Source: Deltaproteobacteria bacterium | Lineage (GTDB): Bacteria > Myxococcota_A > Polyangia > Polyangiales > Polyangiaceae | Direction of reading: 5' to 3' | Assembly (NCBI GenBank): GCA_016875405.1 | Contig: VGRJ01000044.1 | Span: 1 to 32,868 of the forward strand | DNA: 32,868 bases | Part shown: positions 13,804 to 22,387 of the stretch, piece after piece | Numbering within the stretch: the first letter of the stretch is position 1 | How the letters are laid out: each line of letters begins with the position of its first letter | Notes under the pieces: generated by a model | Told to the model about the DNA's origin: nothing | Seen by the model: only the letters and a program-made list of their open reading frames with translations | Database searches by the model: none | Position numbers and translations under genes: made by a program

Positions 13804-15975
13804 TCACTCGTCGTCGTCCGACTTCTTCTTCTTCTTCTTCGGCTTCTCGTCGCCGCCGGAGCCGCCGCCCGACACGTCGAACTTCACCGTGACGGTTGCG
13901 GTCTTGCCAGGCGTAACCGTGACGCTGCGCGACTGGATGCCGAAGTCCTTGTGCTTGAACACGACGGTGTGGCTTCCCGCAGGCACGCGCACGCCGGTGA
14001 CCGGGGTCTGCCCCTGAGGTCGACCGTCGATCAGCACGCTCGAGGGAGGCAGCGAATTCGCGTTGATCGTACCGCCACTTGCCGCCTCCGCGGCCGGAGC
14101 AGCCGCGGCCGCGGGGGTCGGAGCAGACGCGGGCTCGGCCGGCGGTGCCGCTGCGGGGGCCTCGGTCTTGTCGAGCTTGATCGACACGGTGAGGGTCGGC
14201 TTGTCCTCCTCGAAGACGATCGCCTGCTCGAAGTCGGCGTGGCCCTTCAGTGTGGCGACGACCTTCCACTTCGACCCGGTGTCGAGCTTGCGCTCGATGC
14301 GGCCTCCGGCGATGACCAGCGGCGAGTCGCCCTTGCCCTCCTCGACGAGCTTCACCAAAGCTCCCGACGTCTCGAGCTTGAAGGTGACCGCGACGGTCTT
14401 CAGCGGGAGCTTGAGGTCATCGACCGCAAGCGTCTTGCCGGCCTCGAGCGTGTAGGTCCGCTCGAGCTTGCCGTAACGGTAACCCGCAGGCTCGAAGCGA
14501 ATCGTCACCTCTCCGGGCTTCAAGTCCTTCAGCTCGAGCGGGAGCGTGCCCTTCTCCTGACCGTCGACGAAGACCTTCACCTTGTCGGTGATCGCAGTCT
14601 TCAGCGATAGGCCCGCCGGCTTCTGCGCCTCGGTCGACGAAGGCTGCGCCGAGGTCGAGCCCGCCACGTCGCTCGGGGCCACCGCAGGCGCGTCCCTCGA
14701 CGCGACGCCGAGATGAATGGTGATCTCCGTCTCGCCGCTGCCGCCCTTGACCTCGATCGAGCTCTGCCCCGCGAGCAGGCCGGAGGCAACGCGCACGTCA
14801 CGCTTCCCAGGGTCCACGTTCTTCACGCGACACGGGACGAAGGTGCACACCTGCTGGCCGTCGACGTAGACTTGAGCGGTGTCGACGGCCTTTCCGTTGT
14901 GTTCGACGCGGACGACGACCGTGCCAGGCCCGGTCGAGCGCACCCAGAAGAACGCGGCGAGCCCAACGAGCGCCAGCGCCACGAGGGCGATGAGTCCGTT
15001 GGAGCGGCCCTTCGGTTTGTCAGCGGCAGGCGTCGTCGCGGGGACCGAGGGCGCCCACTCGGAGGTCGGTGGTCGGCTCGTCGCTGCGGGCGCCGGTGCC
15101 GAGTCGAAGGGCTGCGCCGCCACGATCTCGCGAGGCACGGGCGCGGGCGCGGGGATCTTCGGCATCCCATCGTAGGGGATGGACGGCATGCCTGCGGCCG
15201 GCGCGATCGAGGCCGCCTTGCCGGAGCCGGCGAGCAACGCTGCCGCCGCGCTGAGCTCTGGGCGAACGTTCGCGTCGGGACGCGCGCTCTCCCCCATCGC
15301 AGTCGTCACCCGCTCGCCCGCGAAGTCCCCGAAGAGCTCGGCCGCGTGCGCCTTGCCAAATACGGAGGTCGACTCGTTCTCGTCGTCCCAGTCGAGCCCC
15401 TCCTCGGCGTCGAGCGCGACCGCGGAGACCTCCTCGGGAGGCACCGAGTAGGCCGGCTCGTCGGACTCCTCGACGAGCACGAGCGACGGCGGGACGCCGG
15501 GGCCATCCGTGCTCTGGGTGACGGCGGCACCGCTCGAGACGGCAGGATCGCCCGCGTCCTTGGCGGCGGCCGTGGGGGAGGCAGGTGCTTCCGGAGCAGG
15601 CGCGTCAGGGTCCTCGCCGCGCATCAGCCGCTCAATCTCTTGCTTCGACGGGCGCCGCATCTCGGCCGTGGCCTCGGGCATGAGGTCGGCGTTGAGGTCG
15701 GTCGCAGGGGCCGGCGGCGCGGAGGCAGGCTTGCGCGGCGGCGGGTTGGGCTTTGGCATCGAGACGGGCTCGCCGTCGACGCCCACGGGGGACATCCCGA
15801 GCAGGGTCTTCTTCGGTGGCGGGAGCTTTGCCTGAGGCACGGGCGGCGCGGCCAACGAGGGGATGAGCGGCTGCGCGACGGACGCGCCTGCGCTCTCCGA
15901 GCCAGGGGACACACTCTTTTTCTTCTTGGTCAGCCCCTCGAAGATGTCGAGGTCACTGCCTTTGTCGTCGGCCAT
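13804..15975 (-). CDS. PEGA-domain membrane protein with long disordered cytoplasmic region
   Basis: The 723-residue product has three parts. Residues 1 to about 320 are Pro/Ala/Glu-rich and probably disordered, with short conserved-looking islands (DLDIFEGL at the N-terminus, LDWDDENESTSVFGKAHAAE near 195). A single membrane helix follows (NGLIALVALALVGLAAFFWV, about 326-346). The exported half has several PEGA-like beta units (for example VYVDGQQVCTFVPCRVKNVD, VFVDGQEKGTLPLELKDLKP, VLIDGRPQGQTPVTGVRVPA) separated by Ala/Pro linkers. It ends in a charged KPKKKKKKSDDDE tail. PEGA domains are presumed to bind cell-envelope components. Start ATG 15975 is chosen because conserved sequence begins there. 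A signalling or envelope-anchoring role is inferred only. Confidence 0.85.
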   Translation of the reverse strand: MADDKGSDLDIFEGLTKKKKSVSPGSESAGASVAQPLIPSLAAPPVPQAKLPPPKKTLLGMSPVGVDGEPVSMPKPNPPPRKPASAPPAPATDLNADLMPEATAEMRRPSKQEIERLMRGEDPDAPAPEAPASPTAAAKDAGDPAVSSGAAVTQSTDGPGVPPSLVLVEESDEPAYSVPPEEVSAVALDAEEGLDWDDENESTSVFGKAHAAELFGDFAGERVTTAMGESARPDANVRPELSAAAALLAGSGKAASIAPAAGMPSIPYDGMPKIPAPAPVPREIVAAQPFDSAPAPAATSRPPTSEWAPSVPATTPAADKPKGRSNGLIALVALALVGLAAFFWVRSTGPGTVVVRVEHNGKAVDTAQVYVDGQQVCTFVPCRVKNVDPGKRDVRVASGLLAGQSSIEVKGGSGETEITIHLGVASRDAPAVAPSDVAGSTSAQPSSTEAQKPAGLSLKTAITDKVKVFVDGQEKGTLPLELKDLKPGEVTIRFEPAGYRYGKLERTYTLEAGKTLAVDDLKLPLKTVAVTFKLETSGALVKLVEEGKGDSPLVIAGGRIERKLDTGSKWKVVATLKGHADFEQAIVFEEDKPTLTVSIKLDKTEAPAAAPPAEPASAPTPAAAAAPAAEAASGGTINANSLPPSSVLIDGRPQGQTPVTGVRVPAGSHTVVFKHKDFGIQSRSVTVTPGKTATVTVKFDVSGGGSGGDEKPKKKKKKSDDDE

Positions 15976-16080
15976 CGTGGTGTCGCTCCAGTACCTGCGG
16001 GCCTCGAAGAATACCCGCAATCACCGGGGCTTGAGTAGCGAATTCGGGCAGCGGGCCGATCGCGCATTGAAGCGCTTTGA

Positions 16081-18627
16081 TCACATTTCCTTCGGTTTTT
16101 TGAAGTACCGGATGCGACGCGACTGAAGCGGGTACCAGCGATCGTAGGGGACCACCGGCGTCTCTTCGAACACCCTGCGCGACCCGGGGCCGGGCTGCCG
16201 CTGCAGGACGACGGCCCCCTCGCCGGGCAGGCGCGACGCGCGTGACGCGAGATCGGTGTCCCCGCCGAGCAACAGCGGCCACGGCTCGGCGAGCCCGAGG
16301 ACGCGCGAGCAACCGAGGCGCGTGGTGAGGGCCTTCAGCTCCGCGAGCGGAACCGCCTCGCCTCCGACGACCTCGGCGTAGACGAGCATCCCCGACTCGT
16401 CCTCGACCGCCACCGCACCCACCGCGCGCTCGGTCGCCGTAGCGGACGCGAGGCGCACCGCGCCGTGCACCTCGGCCTGGGGCGTGAGCGAGAACGCGGC
16501 TCGCGAGAACCAGAGGGAGGGCGTCTCGCGTGAGGCCTCCCCAGGCGGCACCACCTTGAGGACCGTCGGCGCCTGAGCCGCTTCCCCTGCCCCGCCGGCG
16601 CGCGTGAGCATTCGTGGGTCCACGCGCAGCACGACGGCGCGCTTGCTCCCGAGGGGAAGCTCGGTCCGAGCGAGCGCATACGGGAACCCGTGCTGCGGGA
16701 GCCCCTTCGTCTGCCACACGCCGTCGCCTTCCATCCCGCTCGTGACCGTGATGGGAGCTCCCGGGAGGACGTAGCGCAGGGTCAGGTAAAAGTAATCGCG
16801 CCCCTCGCGCTTGATGTAGCGCGGGAAGTTCATGAGTCCCATGCCCTTGATCAAGCGGCGCGCGCGAAACTTCCAGCCGTCCATCTCGAGGACGTCGCCT
16901 TCCCGCTCCCACTCGTAGTCAAGCGGTCGGCTGAGGGTGCCGAGATCGCGAGCCGGCCCGACACGATAAAACTCGAGCCCGCTATGGCCGGCGTTCATGT
17001 CGAGCGCGAGGCCGTAGTGACAACGCGCTTGAATCATCGCCTGGGCGAGCGCCTCCGGGGACAGTTCCGCGCCGTAGAAGTACGCGACGAAGTTCTCCTT
17101 CGTCTGACAGATGCCGGTGCGAACCGTGTGCGTTTTGTCCTCCCAATCGGACGGCGTTCCACCCCACCAGGTGCGACCGTAGGGATTCCACTTCCCGTCG
17201 ATCACCATCGGCGTCATGTTCTGACGGTAGGACACCATCTCGGCTGGGATCGAGGGGTCCTCGGGCCAGGTGCCAAAGCCGGTGCTGCCGTCGGCGAGCT
17301 CGACCACCGTCGCGGCGAAGGGCTTTGGTGGGAGGTACACGACGCCGTCGCTCATCATCCCAAACTCGCCGTGGAGCGCCTGGAACCCCGCATTCATCGC
17401 GGCCGCGACGCGTCGCAGCACCGTCGGCTCACGAGGGATCGAGCCCGGGCCGGTCGCGCCGGTCGCGCTCTTGGGCTCGGCGACGCCCGCCATGGTGTGG
17501 AGCGCGACGACCCGCGGATCCCACATCGCGATGTAGACGACGCTCGTCTTTCGCATGCGATCGCTGCGGATGTAGGTGGTGACGAAGGTCGGCGGTAGCC
17601 CCGGGAGCGAGTGGATGAAGGGGTCGTCGGACTTCGCTTGCCACACGCCCTCGTTGTTCAACGCGGGGCTCACCATCGTCTCGAGCGGTGGTGGCGGAAA
17701 GCCGATCTCGGGGTCGACGGGGATCGCGCGCGTCGCCTCATCGAGAGACCCGGTGCCGAGGTCCTTCGCGATGTCCTCGGCCGCGCCAGAATCCCCGCTC
17801 ACCGCCTCTTGGCCGGATTTCACGACGTCGAGCGCCGAGAAGGCCACCGCCTTAACGTACTGCATCGCCTCGTCACCGACCTCGGACCGGACGCGATCGA
17901 CCGCCCAGGTGACGAGGTTTCCGGGTGTACTCTCCGGAACGAGCTGCACACCGAGCGCGTCGGGCACATCGGTCGGCCGCGCGAGCGAGACGTCGAAGCG
18001 CTTCCCGTCCGCCGAGATGAGGAGCGACCCATCGTCGAGCGCGAGGGCGAGTGACTTCGGCTCTCGAACGAGCTGGTAGCTGTAGCGCGCGACCCCATCG
18101 AGGACCCCAGTCTCCTGAAGTCGCGTCACCGCACCTTGCAGGCGCTCGAGTCTCGTCCACGTCGCGCGACCTTCGCGAGGCTCGCCCCCGAGATCGACGA
18201 GTCGGACGGCTCCGCTCGGGTCCGCGTACGCGAAGCGCACCCCACGCCCAACGGGCCGCAGCTCGTCGACGGCCGTCGTGTCGCTGATGTCGTGCGGGCG
18301 ATCGACGTCGAGCAGCACGCCCTCAGGCGAGAGGCGCGCGTGGACGAGGTAAATGTCATGCGGCTCGTCTGAGCCTCCGCTCTTCTGCTTGGCGCGCACC
18401 ACCACCGGAACGCGCCCGGCCGCCGCGCGCCAGGTGGAGATCGGCGGGGGCTCGAGCCACACGACGCCCTCTCGATCGACATCGAGGCCGTGCCCCGCGA
18501 GAGCCGAGACGAGCGCCTCGGTACGGTCGGCCCCAGACACCCGGCGCGAACGCACGCCCGTCGCCACTAGCGCTGCCAGCGCGGCGACACCGACGAGGCC
18601 CCAGGCCGGCTTGGCTCGCACCGACAT
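16081..18627 (-). CDS. Large membrane-anchored protein with phosphodiester-glycosidase-like (NAGPA) domain
   Basis: The 848-residue protein begins with an N-terminal anchor (AWGLVGVAALAALVATGV). A central region at about residues 350-560 resembles the NAGPA/DUF2233 phosphodiester glycosidase fold (AAMNAGFQALHGEFGMMSDG, ATVVELADGSTGFGTWP, GLALDMNAGHSGLEFYRV, where the last would replace the usual LDGGGS motif). Flanking regions of about 300 residues each side are not recognised. Enzymes of this fold remove phosphodiester-linked sugars, but the altered glycine motif leaves activity uncertain. ATG at 18627 is preferred over GTG 18645 because it directly precedes the basic n-region. It is on the same strand as the vWA lipoprotein gene upstream. 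Confidence 0.75.
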   Translation of the reverse strand: MSVRAKPAWGLVGVAALAALVATGVRSRRVSGADRTEALVSALAGHGLDVDREGVVWLEPPPISTWRAAAGRVPVVVRAKQKSGGSDEPHDIYLVHARLSPEGVLLDVDRPHDISDTTAVDELRPVGRGVRFAYADPSGAVRLVDLGGEPREGRATWTRLERLQGAVTRLQETGVLDGVARYSYQLVREPKSLALALDDGSLLISADGKRFDVSLARPTDVPDALGVQLVPESTPGNLVTWAVDRVRSEVGDEAMQYVKAVAFSALDVVKSGQEAVSGDSGAAEDIAKDLGTGSLDEATRAIPVDPEIGFPPPPLETMVSPALNNEGVWQAKSDDPFIHSLPGLPPTFVTTYIRSDRMRKTSVVYIAMWDPRVVALHTMAGVAEPKSATGATGPGSIPREPTVLRRVAAAMNAGFQALHGEFGMMSDGVVYLPPKPFAATVVELADGSTGFGTWPEDPSIPAEMVSYRQNMTPMVIDGKWNPYGRTWWGGTPSDWEDKTHTVRTGICQTKENFVAYFYGAELSPEALAQAMIQARCHYGLALDMNAGHSGLEFYRVGPARDLGTLSRPLDYEWEREGDVLEMDGWKFRARRLIKGMGLMNFPRYIKREGRDYFYLTLRYVLPGAPITVTSGMEGDGVWQTKGLPQHGFPYALARTELPLGSKRAVVLRVDPRMLTRAGGAGEAAQAPTVLKVVPPGEASRETPSLWFSRAAFSLTPQAEVHGAVRLASATATERAVGAVAVEDESGMLVYAEVVGGEAVPLAELKALTTRLGCSRVLGLAEPWPLLLGGDTDLASRASRLPGEGAVVLQRQPGPGSRRVFEETPVVPYDRWYPLQSRRIRYFKKPKEM

Positions 18628-18679
18628 CGTCGCCGGGACTACCACGGCGCCGGTCAGGGTCGCAACGAAGTGGCGCGCG

Positions 18680-19897
18680 TCACTTCACCTTCGATTCGCA
18701 GCCAAGGATGATCGTGATCGAGCCGCCCTTCGAGGTCTTGTAGACCTCGCAAGCGGGCCCAAAGAGCTGGATCTTCTTCTGCGAGGCGTCGGTGTAGTCC
18801 CAGCCGTCGGCGTGGCTCGCATCCTTCAAGACCTCCTGCGGGCCGTTCCCGGTCTCGACGGTCACGTTGACGAGGTTCGGGTCGACGTCCTGCCCCTCGG
18901 GGATGGCGAAGACGCAGTCGCCCACGCTGCCTGCGATCGCCGCGAGCACCTTCGCGAGCTCGGCCTCGAAGTCGGCGCTGCCGATTTGGTAATGGCAATC
19001 GCCGGCCGCAGGCGAACACCCGGGGCTCTTCGGCGTCTTGCCGTTCAGCGCGATCGTCGAGAGCGACTTGGCGGCGTCCTCGCTGCCCGGCGAGCCGATG
19101 ACGAACGTGTGCACGGCGGGCGAGCCGCTCGCGGCGATCGCGGCCTCGTTCTCGATATCGGCGAGCTTGCCGCAGTCGGTCTGCAGCGCGGGCAGCGGGA
19201 ACACCGACGGCTGCGCCGTGTTGGGGACGCCGTCGGTCACAAGCAAAACGAAGCGCTGACCGGGCGTGGGGTGCGCCTTCATGACGGCGTAGGCGTTTTT
19301 CAGGGCGTGGAGCGTCGGCGTGCCGCCGGTCGGGTCGTTTTGGTTCAGCCACGACACGATCGCCGGGGCCTTCTCGACGAGCGGGACGACGGGCACGACC
19401 GGCTGAGGGTCGACGTCCTTGCAGCCGCCGTCCGCCAGGATTTGCGGGCAGTTCGGCGGCTGGGGGAGCCCCGGGATCGGGATCAGGCACTGCTGCATCA
19501 GGAGGCTGTTGAACTTGCCTGCCGGGAACGGGAGCAGGCCGACCTGGAGCGTGGGGCTCGCTGCGTCGACCATCTTCTTCACCGCCGAGACGGTCGCGTC
19601 CCACTTGCTCGGCCCGTTATTGCCGCTCGCGGGGTCGGACATGCTCCCCGACTTGTCGAGCAAGAGCAGCAGCGCGCCAGGCACTTCGTTGCCAAACGTG
19701 CTCTTGCCGCACTGCATCTCGGCGCCGGTCGAGCCGTCGCCGGAGCCAAGGTTCGACCCCGTCGAGAGACCTCCCCCAAACCCGCTCGCACCGCTCGACC
19801 CAGACTCCTTGTCGAGCTCGTTGTCCGTGGCCGAGCAGGCAGCCGCGACCGAAGCGAGAACGAGAACGATTCCATAGCGTAGTTTACGTGCATGCAT
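18680..19897 (-). CDS. von Willebrand factor A domain lipoprotein
   Basis: The 405-residue product has a lipoprotein signal ending in ASVAAAC, a Gly/Ser-rich spacer, and a vWA domain (about 75-330) with a complete metal-ion-dependent adhesion site: DKSGSMS (DxSxS), the Thr in GGTPTLHAL and the Asp in LVTDGVPNT. Several cysteine pairs are probably disulfides. A C-terminal domain of about 100 residues (VFAIPEGQDVDPNLVNVTVE, GPACEVYKTSKGGSITIILG) is common after vWA domains in myxobacterial surface proteins. It likely binds a ligand through a divalent metal ion at the cell surface. Start ATG 19897 gives a standard signal peptide; an alternative at 19918 adds seven residues. Confidence 0.9.
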   Translation of the reverse strand: MHARKLRYGIVLVLASVAAACSATDNELDKESGSSGASGFGGGLSTGSNLGSGDGSTGAEMQCGKSTFGNEVPGALLLLLDKSGSMSDPASGNNGPSKWDATVSAVKKMVDAASPTLQVGLLPFPAGKFNSLLMQQCLIPIPGLPQPPNCPQILADGGCKDVDPQPVVPVVPLVEKAPAIVSWLNQNDPTGGTPTLHALKNAYAVMKAHPTPGQRFVLLVTDGVPNTAQPSVFPLPALQTDCGKLADIENEAAIAASGSPAVHTFVIGSPGSEDAAKSLSTIALNGKTPKSPGCSPAAGDCHYQIGSADFEAELAKVLAAIAGSVGDCVFAIPEGQDVDPNLVNVTVETGNGPQEVLKDASHADGWDYTDASQKKIQLFGPACEVYKTSKGGSITIILGCESKVK

Positions 19898-20004
19898 GAA
19901 GCCTCGAATGCGCCACACGGAAGACAGCGACGGGGTGCGACGACCTCATATGGTACCAGCAATTGTCCCCGCGCGCCGCGGCGATAGTGCTAAGCCGCCC
20001 CTCG

Positions 20005-20334
20005 ATGTCAGCGAGCTCGGGAGCTCGGGTCTCTGCGATCACGACCGATGAGGTCCGCGCCGTCGCGCGTCTCGCACGGCTCGAGCTCACGGACGCGGAA
20101 GCGCTTCTCATGGCGGGCGAGCTTACCCAGATCGTCGGCCTCGCGAGCAGCCTCGCCGACGCACTCGACGAGCCGGGTTTCGCCTCGCTCGCGCCGTTCG
20201 CGCATGAGCGCGAGGAAGCCTCCCTTCGCCCGGACGATCCTCGCCCTTCGCTCTCGCGCGACGGGGTCCTCGCCGCGGCGCCCGACGCGCATGAGGGCGG
20301 CTTCGCCGTCCCGACCTTTGTCGACGAGGGATGA
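20005..20334 (+). CDS. gatC: Asp-tRNA(Asn)/Glu-tRNA(Gln) amidotransferase subunit C
   Basis: The 109-residue protein matches GatC: ITTDEVRAVARLARLELTDA, the helical middle, and a C-terminal segment with LRPDDPRPSLSRDGVLAAAP and FAVPTFVDEG. GatC is a small belt-like subunit that stabilises GatA on GatB in the complex that makes Gln-tRNA(Gln) and Asn-tRNA(Asn) by amidation. An in-frame start at 19963 is also open but would add a non-conserved N-terminus. It overlaps gatA by 4 bases (ATGA) and diverges from the vWA lipoprotein gene. Confidence 0.93.
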   Translation: MSASSGARVSAITTDEVRAVARLARLELTDAEALLMAGELTQIVGLASSLADALDEPGFASLAPFAHEREEASLRPDDPRPSLSRDGVLAAAPDAHEGGFAVPTFVDEG

Positions 20335-21806
20335 TGGACCTTCGGACGCGCTCGATCCCGGAGCTCGCCGCAGACGTGAGGAGCGGGCGCCTCGACGCCC
20401 TCGCGCTCTGCGAGGCCGCGCTCGAGCGCATCGAGCGCTGTGACGAGGCCTACGGGGCGTGGCTCCACGTCGCGAGCGACGCAGCCCGCGACGCCGCGCG
20501 GATCGTCGACGAACGTCGCGCCCGCGGCGACGAGCTCGGGCCGCTCGCGGGGATCCCGATCGCGATAAAGGACGTCCTCTGCACCGTCGATCAACCGACG
20601 ACGGCGGCGTCGCGGATCCTCGTGAGGCACGGCGAGCCGTGGCGACCGCCGTACGACGCGACGGCGGTGCGCCGACTGAGGGACGCCGGCGCGTTGCTCC
20701 TCGGCAAGGCCAACTGCGACGAGTTCGCGATGGGGTCCTCCAACGAGCACAGCGCGTTCAAGCTCGCGAGAAACCCATGGGATTTGTCGCGCACTCCCGG
20801 CGGCTCGTCGGGCGGCAGCGCGGTCGCCGTCGCCGCCGCGATGGTGCCCGGCGCGCTCGGGACGGACACCGGCGGCTCAGTGCGGCAGCCCGCGAGCTTC
20901 ACCGGAACCGTCGGCGTCAAGCCCACGTACGGGCGGGTGTCCCGCCACGGGCTCATCGCGTTTGCGTCCAGCCTCGATCAGGTAGGACCTCTCACCGCCG
21001 ACGTCCAGAGCGCGGCGGCCCTCCTCGAGGTCATCGCCGGACACGACCCCAACGACGCGACCAGCTCGACGCGACCGGTGCCCGCGCTCGTCGCGGCGTG
21101 CGAGCGCTCAGTCCGTGGCCTCCGCGTCGGGGTCCCCAAGGAGTACTTCGCGAAGGGGCTCGAGCCCGAGGTCGAGGCCTCGGTGCGCGCGGCGCTCACC
21201 GCGCTCGAGCGCGACGGGGTCGAGCTCGTGCCGATGGCGCTCCCGCACACGCGCCACGCGATCGCGACGTACTACGTGATCGCGAGCGCCGAGTGCTCAT
21301 CGAACCTCGCGCGCTTCGACGGAGTGCGCTTCGGGGCGCGCGCCGAGGGTGAGCGAGAGCTCGCGCGCATGACGAGCATCACGCGCGGCCGCGGCTTCGG
21401 CGCCGAGGTGAAGCGACGCATCCTGCTCGGCACCTTCGTCCTGTCGTCGGGCTACGCCGAGGCCTACTATCAGCGCGCGCAGCGCGTCCGCCGGGCCATC
21501 GCCGACGACTTCCATCGGGCGTTCCGCGACGTGCATGCGATCGCGGCTCCGGTCTCCCCAACGGTCGCCTTCCCGCTCGGTTCCCGGCTCGACGATCCGC
21601 TCGCGATGTACCTCGCCGACATTTACACTTTGCCCTCGAGCTTGGCAGGCGTGCCGGCCCTCAGCGTGCCGTGCGGCCTCGCCGAGGGATCGCGAATGCC
21701 CGTGGGGTTGCAGCTCATCGGCCCACCCTTCGACGAGGCCGGCCTGTTCGCGCTCGCTCGTGCGGTCGAGCGGCAGACGCCGACGATGCGTGCGGAGGTC
21801 GCGTGA
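20331..21806 (+). CDS. gatA: Asp-tRNA(Asn)/Glu-tRNA(Gln) amidotransferase subunit A
   Basis: GatA is the glutaminase subunit of the GatCAB transamidosome and supplies ammonia to GatB. The 491-residue protein has the amidase-signature Ser-cisSer-Lys triad: Lys in GIPIAIKDVLC, the Ser pair in TPGGSSGGSAVAVAA and GTDTGGSVRQPASF. KPTYGRVSRHG and PVGLQLIGPPFDEAGL are also typical. Length is normal. ATGA overlap with gatC and GTGA overlap with the acetyltransferase gene show tight coupling. gatB is not in the window. Confidence 0.96.
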   Translation: MMDLRTRSIPELAADVRSGRLDALALCEAALERIERCDEAYGAWLHVASDAARDAARIVDERRARGDELGPLAGIPIAIKDVLCTVDQPTTAASRILVRHGEPWRPPYDATAVRRLRDAGALLLGKANCDEFAMGSSNEHSAFKLARNPWDLSRTPGGSSGGSAVAVAAAMVPGALGTDTGGSVRQPASFTGTVGVKPTYGRVSRHGLIAFASSLDQVGPLTADVQSAAALLEVIAGHDPNDATSSTRPVPALVAACERSVRGLRVGVPKEYFAKGLEPEVEASVRAALTALERDGVELVPMALPHTRHAIATYYVIASAECSSNLARFDGVRFGARAEGERELARMTSITRGRGFGAEVKRRILLGTFVLSSGYAEAYYQRAQRVRRAIADDFHRAFRDVHAIAAPVSPTVAFPLGSRLDDPLAMYLADIYTLPSSLAGVPALSVPCGLAEGSRMPVGLQLIGPPFDEAGLFALARAVERQTPTMRAEVA

Positions 21807-22387
21807 CGCTCACGTACGCACCGCTTGGCGTCGAGCACGCCGAGACCCTCGCCGCGCTCTTCGATGAAGCTGGGGTCGCCTGTTTTTGCAGGTTCTGGAG
21901 CTTCCCGGGCGATGACAACGCGTGGCAACTGCGCGTCGCTACCGAGCCCTCGACGAACCGCACGGAGCTCGTCGCCGCGGTCCGCACCGGGGTCGAGCGG
22001 GGCGTCGTCGCGCTCGAGGAGGGCCGCGTCGTCGGATGGCTGAAGCTCGCTCCGGCCGCGGACGTGCCCAAGATGTTCGCGCGCCGGCTCTACCGCGCGG
22101 AGCCATGGTTTCGCGCCGATCGCGAGCGCGTCCTGATGATCGGCTGCGTCCTGGTCGCGCCCGCGGCGAGGCGGCGAGGCGTCGCGACAGGGCTCGTGCG
22201 GGCCTCGCTCGACGTCGCCCGAGGCCTCGGCGCAGGAGCGCTCGAGGCGCTCCCGCGCAAGCTCGAGCCGCCGGTGCGAGACGCGTCGCTGTGGAACGGC
22301 CCCCTCTCCACGCTCGAGGCCGCGGGCTTCCGTCGCGTCGCAGGCGTCGACGGCTACCCGGTCCTGCGCGTGGAGCTCGAGCCGTGA
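21803..22387 (+). CDS. GNAT-family N-acetyltransferase
   Basis: The 194-residue protein has the GNAT acetyl-CoA binding motif A (MIGCVLVAPAARRRGVATGL, with R-R-R-G-V-A as the pyrophosphate loop) at about residues 112-132. An N-terminal region with ACFCRFWSFPGDDNAW is seen in some uncharacterised GNAT proteins. The final FRRVAGVDGYPVLRVEL is a typical closing strand. The substrate cannot be told from sequence. GTG start overlaps the gatA stop, and its own stop overlaps the next gene, so it is part of the gatCA operon. Confidence 0.85.
   Translation: MTLTYAPLGVEHAETLAALFDEAGVACFCRFWSFPGDDNAWQLRVATEPSTNRTELVAAVRTGVERGVVALEEGRVVGWLKLAPAADVPKMFARRLYRAEPWFRADRERVLMIGCVLVAPAARRRGVATGLVRASLDVARGLGAGALEALPRKLEPPVRDASLWNGPLSTLEAAGFRRVAGVDGYPVLRVELEP

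Noticed and set aside
14713-16038. Plus-strand 441-residue open frame
   Set aside because: Antisense to the PEGA protein; Arg/Gly/His-rich translation without family features.
18353-19882. Plus-strand 509-residue open frame
   Set aside because: Antisense to the vWA lipoprotein, whose MIDAS motif is complete.
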